Shown here: piece after piece, positions 7,434 to 14,851 of the stretch
Numbering within the stretch: the stretch's first letter is position 1
How the letters are laid out: each line of letters begins with the position of its first letter
Assembly: GCA_049596955.1 (NCBI GenBank)
Contig: JBMYMD010000024.1
Span: forward strand, 1 to 19,240
Source of the DNA: UBA3478 sp049596955
GTDB lineage: Bacteria; Bacteroidota; Bacteroidia; Flavobacteriales; Flavobacteriaceae
Length of the DNA: 19,240 bases
Direction of reading: 5' to 3'
Made by a program: the position numbers and the translations under genes
The notes under the pieces: generated by a model
What the model saw: the letters and a program-made list of their open reading frames with translations, nothing else
What the model was told of the DNA's origin: nothing
Database searches by the model: none

Positions 7434-9280
7434 TATTCTACGGTTACCGATTTGGCCAAGTTTCTGGGTTGGTCCACGTTACAGCCGCGCATCACCGCAA
7501 TGTGATAGGCCAACAATTGCAAAGGGACCGAAGCCAAAATAGGGGTAAGCGCTTCGGTGACATCTGGGATTTCAATCACATGGTCGGCCAAGGCGCGTAC
7601 CGAAGTGTCGCCTTGGGTCACGACAGCAATAATTTTCCCGTCTCTGGATTTGATTTCTTGTATGTTGCTCACCACTTTTTCGTAGTGTCCTTTTTTGGTG
7701 GCCACCACCACGACAGGCATGTTTTTGTCGATCAGCGCAATGGGACCGTGCTTCATCTCCGCAGCCGGATAGCCCTCTGCGTGTATATAGGAAATCTCTT
7801 TAAGCTTAAGTGCGCCTTCCAGTGCCACCGGAAAATTGTAGCCCCTGCCCAAATACAAAAAATTGGCCGCGTCTTTATAGATCTCAGCGATCTTTGCAAT
7901 GGATTTATCCATCTCTAAAACTGTTTCAATCCATTTGGGCAAGGCCTCCATTTGAGAGGTTACACGGTCAAAATCGGCATTTGTCAGCGTGCCGCGCAAC
8001 TGACCGGTGCGTAGGGCCAGCAACATCAGCAAAGTAATTTGGGTGGTAAATGCTTTGGTCGATGCCACCCCGATTTCTGGACCTGCATGGGTATAAGCGC
8101 CTGTGTCGGCGGTACGGGCAATAGAGCTACCCACCACATTGCAAATACCAAAGACAAAAGCCCCTGCTTCTTTGGCCAATTTGATGGCCGCTAAGGTATC
8201 GGCCGTCTCTCCCGACTGGGAAATGGCGATGACCACATCCTTTTCATCAATCACCGGATTGCGATAGCGAAACTCTGAGGCATACTCCACCTCCACAGGG
8301 ATGCGCGCCGCATCTTCAAACAAATATTCGCCCACAAGCCCGGCATGCCAAGAGGTGCCGCAAGCCACGATAATGATGCGATGTGCTTGGCGAAACTTTT
8401 CTTCGTGAGTGTCAAAACCAGACAGTTTGATGGTGCGTTCTGCCACATTAAGGCGGCCTCTAAAAGTGTCTATGATGGCGTCGGGCTGCTCATAGATTTC
8501 TTTGAGCATAAAATGATCAAAACCGCCCTTTTCTATCTTTTCCAAGCTGAGCTGTAGCTCTTGCACTTGCGGGTCGAGCGGGGTATTGTCCGGAATGGCA
8601 TACATTTTCAATCCTTTGTTCCGGTTGATGACCGCCATTTCGTTGTCCTCGAGATAGACCGAGCGGTTGGTGTATTCGATAAAAGGCGAAGCGTCAGAGG
8701 CTACAAAATATTCGTCTTTGCCAATGCCAATGGCCAAAGGACTGCCCAGTTTGGCTACCACCACTTCTCCCGGGCGGTCTTTATCAAAAACAGCAATCGC
8801 ATAAGCCCCCACCACTTGGTTAAGGGCAATCTGTACCGCTTTTCCAGTTTTAAGCCCTTGGGTTTGTTGGATGTGCTCAATCAAATTGACCAATACTTCG
8901 GTGTCTGTTTCTGAATGGAACACAAAGCCTTTTTCAGACAAATAGGCTTTCAGGGATTCGTAATTCTCTATAATCCCGTTGTGTACCAATACCAGCCTCC
9001 CTGAGTTTGAGGCGTGTGGGTGGGCATTGGTGTCACTTGGCACCCCATGCGTGGCCCAGCGGGTATGTCCGATACCCATGGTGCCTGAGGTGTCCGTGTG
9101 CTGGTTTTTGACTTGTGTTTCCAAATCCGCCACCTTGCCTTTGGCTTTGACCACATGCAGCCCGCTGTTGAGCAAGGCAATGCCAGCACTGTCATAGCCG
9201 CGATACTCCAAGCGTTTAAGCCCCTGTACAATCACAGGGTAGGCAGCGCGGTTTCCAATATATCCTACAATTCCACACAT
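7433..9280 (-). CDS. glmS: Glutamine--fructose-6-phosphate aminotransferase (isomerizing)
   Basis: A 615-residue cytoplasmic enzyme that makes glucosamine-6-phosphate from fructose-6-phosphate and glutamine, the entry step to UDP-GlcNAc. The N-terminal class II amidotransferase domain has Cys2 as nucleophile (MCGIVGYIG), YRGYDSAG (26-33), HTRWATHG (72-79), HNGIIENY (100-107) and SETDTE (123-128). Two SIS domains follow, with ACGTSWHAG (306-314) and SQSGETADT (354-362) in the first, and the conserved C-terminus LAKSVTVE (608-615). Length is normal (E. coli GlmS is 609). It lies 8 bases after the dehydrogenase gene. Placement in a polysaccharide operon would tie precursor supply to demand; whether this is the only glmS in the genome is unknown. 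Confidence 0.97.
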   Translation of the reverse strand: MCGIVGYIGNRAAYPVIVQGLKRLEYRGYDSAGIALLNSGLHVVKAKGKVADLETQVKNQHTDTSGTMGIGHTRWATHGVPSDTNAHPHASNSGRLVLVHNGIIENYESLKAYLSEKGFVFHSETDTEVLVNLIEHIQQTQGLKTGKAVQIALNQVVGAYAIAVFDKDRPGEVVVAKLGSPLAIGIGKDEYFVASDASPFIEYTNRSVYLEDNEMAVINRNKGLKMYAIPDNTPLDPQVQELQLSLEKIEKGGFDHFMLKEIYEQPDAIIDTFRGRLNVAERTIKLSGFDTHEEKFRQAHRIIIVACGTSWHAGLVGEYLFEDAARIPVEVEYASEFRYRNPVIDEKDVVIAISQSGETADTLAAIKLAKEAGAFVFGICNVVGSSIARTADTGAYTHAGPEIGVASTKAFTTQITLLMLLALRTGQLRGTLTNADFDRVTSQMEALPKWIETVLEMDKSIAKIAEIYKDAANFLYLGRGYNFPVALEGALKLKEISYIHAEGYPAAEMKHGPIALIDKNMPVVVVATKKGHYEKVVSNIQEIKSRDGKIIAVVTQGDTSVRALADHVIEIPDVTEALTPILASVPLQLLAYHIAVMRGCNVDQPRNLAKSVTVE

Positions 9281-9288
9281 AATTCTAT

Positions 9289-10695
9289 TTATTTGGGGGT
9301 TCCGATTTCATAGCTGTTAAATCCGATGGTTCTTAACTGTTGTTGGTCTAAAATTTTTCTTCCGTCAAACACAAAAGCGGGTTTTTCCATTTGCTCGTAA
9401 ATGATGCTAAAATCCTGCGTTGTAAACGCATCCCACTCCGTAATAACGGCCAAGGCATGGGCTTTCGTACATGCAGCTTGGGCCGAATCGGCTGCGCTTA
9501 GGGATTGTAACCTTTGTTCGATGTTGTTTTCCCCACGAGACTCCCATAACAAGCGCAGATCCAGCTGCATGCGCTCCAAGCTTACTTTGGGGTCATAGAC
9601 CACAATTTCAGCGCCCTCTGATAGCAACTGATCTGCAATATAAATGGCTGCCGACTCGCGGGTGTCATTGGTGTCTTTTTTAAAAGCCCAACCCCAGAAG
9701 GCAATCTTTTTTCCGTTTACGGTGTTAAACAATTCTTTTTGAATGCGCGTGGCAAAGCGGTTTTTTTGGTAGTTGTTGATGTCAATTACCCCTTGCCAGT
9801 AGTCGGCCACCTCGTCTAAGCCGTAGTGGCGACACAAATAAACCAAATTCAAAATGTCTTTTTGGAAACAACTACCGCCAAAACCCACAGAGGCTTTTAA
9901 AAATTTAGACCCAATGCGGCTGTCTTTGCCTACGGCCTGTGCCACTTCCGAGACATCGGCCCCCGTAGCTTCACACAAAGCCGAAATGCTGTTGATCGAA
10001 CTGATGCGTTGTGCCAAAAAGGCGTTGGAGACCAGTTTGGACAATTCGGATGACCAGATATTGGTGGTGACGATTTTTTCACGCGGTATCCATCGTGCAT
10101 AAATAGACACCAAGCTTTCTACGGCAGCCGCTCCAGAAGGCGTACTGTCACCGCCAATCAGGACCCGATCCGATTGAAACAAGTCTTCAATGGCGGTGCC
10201 TTCAGCCAAAAACTCGGGGTTGGACAGCACCTCATGGGCAATGCCGTTGCCCGACTGGGCAAATATGGTTTGTATGGCCTCGGCCGTACGTACGGGCAAA
10301 GTGCTTTTTTCGACCACGATTTTTGGGGTGGTGGCCACTTGGGCAATCCGACGGGCGCACTGCTCTACATAGGTAAGGTCGGCGGCCATGCCCTTGCCCT
10401 CGCCATAGGTCTTGGTCGGGGTGTTCACAGCAATAAAAATCATATCTGATTCCGCAATGGCCCTATCGACCTCCGTAGAAAAAAACAAATTTCGGCCTCG
10501 GGCTTTGCTAACGACCTCTGCCAATCCAGGTTCATATATGGGCAATTGGTCTAAGTCGGGGTGGTTCCAAGCGGCAATGCGTTCGGGGTTGATGTCTACG
10601 ACCCTTACTTCAATCTCCGGACACTGACGTGCAATAACCGCCATAGTGGGGCCGCCTACATATCCGGCACCGATACAACAAATCTTAGTTGGCAT
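9289..10695 (-). CDS. ugd: UDP-glucose 6-dehydrogenase, eukaryote-type
   Basis: About 468 residues from the preferred start. It oxidises UDP-glucose to UDP-glucuronate using two NAD+. Numbering from the earlier TTG, residues 16-21 are the NAD-binding GAGYVG, D41 ends strand 2, EKSTLPVRT (136-144) and NPEFLAEGTAI (166-176) are family motifs, and GFGGSCFQKD (278-287) holds the catalytic Cys283. The stretches SCFQKDILNLVYLC and AFKKDTNDTRES follow the animal/plant UGDH form rather than the shorter bacterial Ugd form. The open frame extends to a TTG at 10716, but ATG at 10693-10695 lies just before the Rossmann fold and after a purine-rich stretch (AAAGAAAAAACAA), so I place the start there. It overlaps the upstream gene by 11 bases. 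Confidence 0.94.
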   Translation of the reverse strand: MPTKICCIGAGYVGGPTMAVIARQCPEIEVRVVDINPERIAAWNHPDLDQLPIYEPGLAEVVSKARGRNLFFSTEVDRAIAESDMIFIAVNTPTKTYGEGKGMAADLTYVEQCARRIAQVATTPKIVVEKSTLPVRTAEAIQTIFAQSGNGIAHEVLSNPEFLAEGTAIEDLFQSDRVLIGGDSTPSGAAAVESLVSIYARWIPREKIVTTNIWSSELSKLVSNAFLAQRISSINSISALCEATGADVSEVAQAVGKDSRIGSKFLKASVGFGGSCFQKDILNLVYLCRHYGLDEVADYWQGVIDINNYQKNRFATRIQKELFNTVNGKKIAFWGWAFKKDTNDTRESAAIYIADQLLSEGAEIVVYDPKVSLERMQLDLRLLWESRGENNIEQRLQSLSAADSAQAACTKAHALAVITEWDAFTTQDFSIIYEQMEKPAFVFDGRKILDQQQLRTIGFNSYEIGTPK

Positions 10696-11383
10696 TTGTT
10701 TTTTCTTTGGTTGCAAAATTAGGGATTTTATAGACGAGCATCAGCCCGCCACGATATATCAATACCTCTCCAGAACCATTGAAGGGCCGTATGTCGGGTT
10801 GGCCCAAATGATCCACCCTTTCTAAGCCCTTATAGCCCTTATACCATGACTGGGTCAGTCCGGCGCCTATAAAGGCTTCCAAGGCCCATGAGGGGTTCAA
10901 GTGTTTTTTATAGCCTACAGTGAACCCATAAAAAGCCACACGCCCAGATTGGTATTCATCATCACCAATAGGGCCGCTTTCTCCTTCGACTTCTTCGTAA
11001 TAATCAAACAAGATCAAAGATTTGGGTTTTTGAAGGGTAAACATTCCAAATCCAATATGTGGTCCCACAAACCACTGCCCGCGATTGGGCTTTTGATACC
11101 AACGGTACTCAAAAAAAGTTTGGTTGATGTGCAAAGGCGCGTCATCAAGCAGGGGCATCTCATCCCAAAAAGAACCCAATACATCGAGTTGAATCGATTG
11201 ACGCTCTCCTACTGCAAACTCAACCCCTACATTGGGAATCAAAAAAGGTGCGGTCGCCAAGTTGAGCTTTGCTTCGGTTTGTGCAAAGGGAACTTGAAAT
11301 ACCATCAACAAAAAAACCGAAGTCATCCACCGGTCTGTTGAGGTGTTTTTAAAAACCTTTTGTAAAAAAAGCTGTGGTCTCAT
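10685..11383 (-). CDS. DUF3575-like outer-membrane beta-barrel protein
   Basis: A 232-residue predicted secreted protein. A hydrophobic segment (about residues 20-34, ending VPFAQ) looks like a signal peptide with cleavage near residue 34. Then come NLATAPFLIPNVGVEFAVG (41-59), QSIQLDVLGSFW and FFEYRWYQKP, followed by alternating aromatic strands and a GYKKHL strand. This is the pattern of DUF3575 proteins, small porin-like barrels common in Bacteroidota. No enzyme motif is seen. The ATG at 11381-11383 follows the upstream stop by two bases; an internal ATG at 11324-11326 is possible but would leave the signal peptide without basic residues. In an exopolysaccharide operon it may assist surface assembly or act as a structural porin; this is inference. 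Confidence 0.72.
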   Translation of the reverse strand: MRPQLFLQKVFKNTSTDRWMTSVFLLMVFQVPFAQTEAKLNLATAPFLIPNVGVEFAVGERQSIQLDVLGSFWDEMPLLDDAPLHINQTFFEYRWYQKPNRGQWFVGPHIGFGMFTLQKPKSLILFDYYEEVEGESGPIGDDEYQSGRVAFYGFTVGYKKHLNPSWALEAFIGAGLTQSWYKGYKGLERVDHLGQPDIRPFNGSGEVLIYRGGLMLVYKIPNFATKEKTNAN

Positions 11384-11385
11384 GG

Positions 11386-12675
11386 CTATTGTAGGATGTT
11401 GGGAGTGAGATAGTAAATCGTTTGTCGTTTGTCTTGCGGGGCTTTTTTACCCACAATGAGCGGTTTGCCCGACAATTGGGTCATCAAAGTGTTTATTGCT
11501 TGAATGGCGTCGGTTTTTCGTTTGCTGTTTTGGGAGTAGCTCAGTTGGGCGTTGGCAATCTGTGCCAGCAATACATCGTTGGTTGCCTTCTTTTGGGAAA
11601 ATAACAGCCTAACAATAGCCTCCTCGTCTGGACGAAGCGCATAGAACGTTCCTTGGCAACGTATGCCGCCTCGTACCAAGGTAGGCGCCTGACGTTTGCG
11701 ATAATTGATAAGCACAAAAACACAAACAATGACAACGACGACAACCAGGAAGAAGTATGACAAGTAGGTAAACAGGGAGTTGGCATCAAAATAGAGACGT
11801 TCGGATCTGGTCGGTGTCACAAAAAAATCTTTGCCAAAAGTTGCCTGTTGTAAACGATTGTCTTTAAGATAATAGAGGGTGTCTCCTACAAAAAAAGGAT
11901 GGTTGTTTTCCCCAACCATAGAGCCAATTAGATCCTTTTGATAATACTGAATGCGGTTGTTGGAAAAATCAAGCAGCGCGGCTGGTGAGTTGTCTTGGAT
12001 AGAGCTGAAAAAAAACAATTGTTTCCCTTTTTGCGTGGGGGTACTTTTGTGCAAGTCTACCCCGGCCCTTCCAAGGTTTTGCCACTTGCGATCTGAAAAA
12101 TTGAAGACCCATAGCTCTTTATTTTGATTGCCCTGTATGCCTGTTTGAGGGTTCACACTCGTGCCTCCCATGACATAAAAATCATTGTCGATCAGTTGGG
12201 TCGGACCATTGTAAACTTCGGGGGGGAGGCTGGTTCCGGTTGTAGGATAATATTGCCACTCTTTGGTGGTTAGGTCGAAAAAAGTGAAAAAATTGTTGGC
12301 CCGCCAAAAGCCGTAACCCCCATAACGAAACAGGGTGTCATTGCGGACAAACTGCGCGGCTTGGTTTTGTTTTTTATGTGCAAAAGAATGGTCAATACGG
12401 CGCGTTGTGTCTGCATTGATCCGATACACCAAGCCCCCAAAGTCTGCTGCCAAATGTAGGGCGCCGTCAAACCAAGCGGGGGTATAAGCAGGATATTGTT
12501 CTGGAATGGGGTTCAGTGTAAGGCTATCCATTGTCTTCCCTGAAAGATTCTTTGTAACAATGTGGTTCTGCTCAAAAAAATACACCAAAGAGTCTTGGGT
12601 ATTGAACCAAACCTTGTGGGTTTGCCCTTGCAGAGCAACCACAAACAGGCACGTAAAAAATAGTCGCGTAAACAT
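11386..12675 (-). CDS. Signal peptide/Kelch-like beta-propeller/single TM/C-terminal cytoplasmic domain protein
   Basis: About 429 residues from the preferred ATG at 12673-12675, which opens directly onto a signal peptide (MFTRLFFTCLFVVALQGQ). An upstream GTG at 12732 would place 19 polar residues before it and overlap the divergent gene. Counting from that GTG, residues 40-310 look like a beta-propeller. Two Kelch-type units are clear: RYGGYGFW ... FDLTTKEWQYYP (136-163) and VMGGTSV ... LWVFNFSDRKWQNLG (188-221). A single strong transmembrane helix (about 322-343) is followed by basic residues (NYRKR) and about 100 C-terminal residues with helices and a final strand pair, possibly a winged-helix fold. 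So the propeller would sit outside the inner membrane and the tail inside. It heads the biosynthetic unit. A signalling role is inference; no known family was recognised. Confidence 0.7.
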   Translation of the reverse strand: MFTRLFFTCLFVVALQGQTHKVWFNTQDSLVYFFEQNHIVTKNLSGKTMDSLTLNPIPEQYPAYTPAWFDGALHLAADFGGLVYRINADTTRRIDHSFAHKKQNQAAQFVRNDTLFRYGGYGFWRANNFFTFFDLTTKEWQYYPTTGTSLPPEVYNGPTQLIDNDFYVMGGTSVNPQTGIQGNQNKELWVFNFSDRKWQNLGRAGVDLHKSTPTQKGKQLFFFSSIQDNSPAALLDFSNNRIQYYQKDLIGSMVGENNHPFFVGDTLYYLKDNRLQQATFGKDFFVTPTRSERLYFDANSLFTYLSYFFLVVVVVIVCVFVLINYRKRQAPTLVRGGIRCQGTFYALRPDEEAIVRLLFSQKKATNDVLLAQIANAQLSYSQNSKRKTDAIQAINTLMTQLSGKPLIVGKKAPQDKRQTIYYLTPNILQ

Positions 12676-12699
12676 AAGACTATTGTGTAGTTGTTTCGG

Positions 12700-12707
12700 C
12701 AAAGATA
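12700..12707 (-). promoter_or_regulatory. Candidate Bacteroidota -7 box for the minus-strand biosynthetic unit
   Basis: On the minus strand this reads TATCTTTG, a full match to the Bacteroidota TAnnTTTG element. A transcript starting about 5-7 bases downstream would have a leader of roughly 18 bases before the ATG at 12675. No clear TTG-type -33 element is visible at the right distance, so the call is moderate. It would drive the twelve-gene chain down to the broken epimerase. Confidence 0.45.
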
Positions 12708-12709
12708 TG

Positions 12710-12717
12710 TATTTTTG
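12710..12717 (+). promoter_or_regulatory. Candidate Bacteroidota -7 box for the divergent initiator gene
   Basis: This reads TATTTTTG, also a TAnnTTTG match, on the opposite strand and two bases away from the minus-strand box. TTG triplets at 12683-12685 and 12691-12693 give spacings of 24 and 16 bases, both slightly outside the usual range. Transcription from it would begin almost on the ATG at 12723, giving a leaderless or nearly leaderless mRNA. Confidence 0.3.
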
Positions 12718-12722
12718 TTCCC

Positions 12723-13784
12723 ATGAGTGCACTGACAGTAAGTCTTTTGTTTGCCTATGGATTGGTGTTTGCTTGGCTTACCATTCCAAGGGTGGCCGAG
12801 ATCGTACGCAAATACAAAATCTACCGAAAGCCCTCCAACCGTGACCTGCATTGGCGCTTGGTGCCCAAGCTGACCGGCATCGTATTTTATGCCGCTTTTT
12901 TGGTGATTTCGTTTGCCTTTATCTCCTACACAGACCCAAGGCGCCTGATATTGTTGTTGTGTGCGGGCGCCATCATAGTTTATGTTGGAGTAAGAGATGA
13001 TATTTTTGAATTGTCTCCGCTGGCGAAATTGTTGCTGCAGTTGATTGCGATATCATTGTTTGTGTTTGGCGAAGGTCTTGTGGTCTGGAACTTAAATGGT
13101 TTTTTAGGAATCTATGAATTGCCTGTGGCTGTGGCCTATGTGTTTACCTATTTTATAGGGGTCTTTATGATCAACGCCTTCAACCTTTGTGACGGGATTG
13201 ACGGCTTTGCCGGATTGATGGGGGCGGTGATTTCTTTCTGCTACGCCATTATCTTCTATATTACCGAAGACCTGTTGTTTATGGCCTATTGCATAGTGCT
13301 TATCGGTTTGTTGGCGGGTTTTTTGCGATTCAATCTGTCCTTTAAAAAGAAAGTCTTTATGGGCGATACCGGCTCGCTGTTTTTGGGGTTTCTGTTTTAC
13401 CTCTTTACCATGTATTTTGTGACCGACAACAGCATTATCATTGATGGTTTCTTGCCCGACCGAGCTTTGGTTTATGTGGCGGCCATGTGTTTGTTTTTGT
13501 TGCCCATGATAGACTCTGGGAGTGTGTTTTTCTTTAGAGCGCTCCAAAAGAAAAGCCCTTTTGCAGCAGATAACAACCACTTGCACCACTTGGCTTTGCG
13601 CTATGCCAAAAGCCACCTCAAAGCTTCTTTGTTGCTAGTAGGCTTACTGGTATTGATGATTTTTGTGTTTGCGCGCCTGAGCTTTGTGCTGTCGCCAAAA
13701 ACCACCATCGCTTTGTTTTTTGGCAGCTTGGTGTTTTGGTTTGGGGTGGTCGCTGTGCTTCGCAGGTTGCCTAAACGCTTGTAA
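12723..13784 (+). CDS. WecA/MraY-family undecaprenyl-phosphate glycosyl-1-phosphate transferase
   Basis: A 353-residue polytopic membrane enzyme (about ten spans). It should transfer a sugar-1-phosphate, probably GlcNAc-1-P or a relative, from the UDP-sugar to undecaprenyl phosphate, starting the repeat unit on the cytoplasmic side. Visible motifs are KPSNRDLHWRLVPKLTGI (36-53), the Mg-binding VRDDIFELSP (90-99), NAFNLCDGIDGFAG (151-164), VFMGDTGS (211-218) and DNNHLHHLALR (283-293), the WecA-type HxHH loop. It is the only plus-strand gene of the biosynthetic set. It diverges from the Kelch-like gene with about 47 bases between them, and its 3' end overlaps the Wzz-like gene by 14 bases. Donor specificity (GlcNAc, QuiNAc, FucNAc) is not determinable here. 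Confidence 0.93.
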   Translation: MSALTVSLLFAYGLVFAWLTIPRVAEIVRKYKIYRKPSNRDLHWRLVPKLTGIVFYAAFLVISFAFISYTDPRRLILLLCAGAIIVYVGVRDDIFELSPLAKLLLQLIAISLFVFGEGLVVWNLNGFLGIYELPVAVAYVFTYFIGVFMINAFNLCDGIDGFAGLMGAVISFCYAIIFYITEDLLFMAYCIVLIGLLAGFLRFNLSFKKKVFMGDTGSLFLGFLFYLFTMYFVTDNSIIIDGFLPDRALVYVAAMCLFLLPMIDSGSVFFFRALQKKSPFAADNNHLHHLALRYAKSHLKASLLLVGLLVLMIFVFARLSFVLSPKTTIALFFGSLVFWFGVVAVLRRLPKRL

Positions 13785-14850
13785 CTTCCTGTTTAATCTG
13801 AAACACCGTGTCGCGCACCAACACCCAACCAGTGCTCAACACAGCGCCCAAGAAAGTCCAAATAAGCACCATAAGCGTGCGTTTGGGTTTGGAGCGCTCC
13901 AAAGGGATATTAACAGGCTCTATGACTGTAAAAATGGGCGTGTCCTTGCTGACCTGTAGCTTGGCCTGCTCCAATTGACCTGCCAATTCTTGAAATACGG
14001 AAGACACTATAGAGAAATTGGACTCCAATCGGGTGAGTTTGTTTTGGTATAAGGACGAGGCAATGTTTAAGTTTTGATCCTTAAAACGCGCTATGGAATC
14101 TTGTAGGGTCTCAAATTCTACCTTTTTGGCGTCATGTTGTTGTTGAACAAATTTGAGGGTTTCCAGAGCGCTTTGATTTTTATAAGCAATCACCCTTTGC
14201 TGCAACAAGTCTGTGGCAGCCTGCGCTACTTGCGCGGAAATCTCGCGGTCATCCGACTCAAAACTTAAAGAGACATAGCCCTCTTTTTCGTTCACTTCAA
14301 CGACAAGGTTGTTTTTCAAGTGCTCAAAGAGTTTTTTATCCTCTTCTGTGATTTTAAACAGGTCGCCTGTAGGGTTGCTTGTCCCGTCTTCCTTTTTGTT
14401 TAGCAAAAGACCCGGCAGGCCTATGGTATATTTTTTAATGGTTCCTAAAACCGACACGCCTCCGCCCTGTCCTTGCAAATAATCGCGCAATGGCTGCGGG
14501 TCTTCCCCAACAGGGGTTTCTAACAATGCCACTCTGTAGGGGATGCTTTGAGAAATGTTGGGATACAAAGAAGGGGGGATTTCAGAACCTCCACCCATCA
14601 GTCCGCCTAAGTTGATGCCTGCCAAAGAAGCCAGTCCGCTCAGTGAAGAGCTGGGTTGGTCACCAGAAGTTTGGGGCACAAAGCTGCTGCCGGCTGTATA
14701 GCGCACAGGTGCCAAGACTGCCAAAACGACGCCTAACAAAAAGGCCGCGGCCGTAAAGCGGACAATCCAACGGCGCGATGCAAATACTTTTTTAAACAAT
14801 TCGACCAAGTCGATTTCGTCTTCTGCTGCTTCTCTGGGTTGTGTGCTCAT
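13771..14850 (-). CDS. Wzz-like chain-length determinant / polysaccharide co-polymerase
   Basis: A 359-residue inner-membrane protein with the classic PCP layout. A short cytoplasmic N-terminus (DEIDLVELFKKVFASRRWI, 11-29) leads to TM1 (about 31-49). A long periplasmic domain follows, with a predicted coiled-coil region (about 220-300, rich in Gln, Glu, Lys). The proline-rich IEPVNIPLERSKPKR (310-324) precedes TM2 (about 325-345), and a short tail ends the protein. There is no C-terminal tyrosine-kinase domain with Walker motifs, so it resembles Wzz more than the Wzc class. A Gly/Ser-rich insert (about 62-90, SLSGLASLAGINLGGLMGGG) follows TM1. It lies one base after the SLBB export gene, and the two likely interact as a channel and its co-polymerase. 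Confidence 0.9.
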   Translation of the reverse strand: MSTQPREAAEDEIDLVELFKKVFASRRWIVRFTAAAFLLGVVLAVLAPVRYTAGSSFVPQTSGDQPSSSLSGLASLAGINLGGLMGGGSEIPPSLYPNISQSIPYRVALLETPVGEDPQPLRDYLQGQGGGVSVLGTIKKYTIGLPGLLLNKKEDGTSNPTGDLFKITEEDKKLFEHLKNNLVVEVNEKEGYVSLSFESDDREISAQVAQAATDLLQQRVIAYKNQSALETLKFVQQQHDAKKVEFETLQDSIARFKDQNLNIASSLYQNKLTRLESNFSIVSSVFQELAGQLEQAKLQVSKDTPIFTVIEPVNIPLERSKPKRTLMVLIWTFLGAVLSTGWVLVRDTVFQIKQEVTSV

Positions 14851-14851
14851 A

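Noticed and set aside
9289..10716. TTG start for the UDP-glucose dehydrogenase at 10716
   Set aside because: It adds only seven polar residues before the Rossmann fold and lies 32 bases inside the upstream gene. The ATG at 10693-10695 is better placed and has a purine-rich stretch before it.
6277..11341. Several open plus-strand frames of 60-150 codons opposite wecB, glmS, ugd and the DUF3575-like gene
   Set aside because: They lie fully antisense to well-supported genes, have low-complexity or Cys/Trp/His-rich translations and show no recognisable domains; they are shadows.
11386..12732. GTG start at 12732 for the Kelch-like protein
   Set aside because: It puts 19 polar residues before an otherwise standard signal peptide and overlaps the divergent initiator gene. 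The ATG at 12675 begins the signal peptide directly.
12513..12851. A 112-codon minus-strand frame, and a plus-strand frame at 12506-12844, over the divergent promoter
   Set aside because: Both run across two good genes in other frames, and their translations look random.
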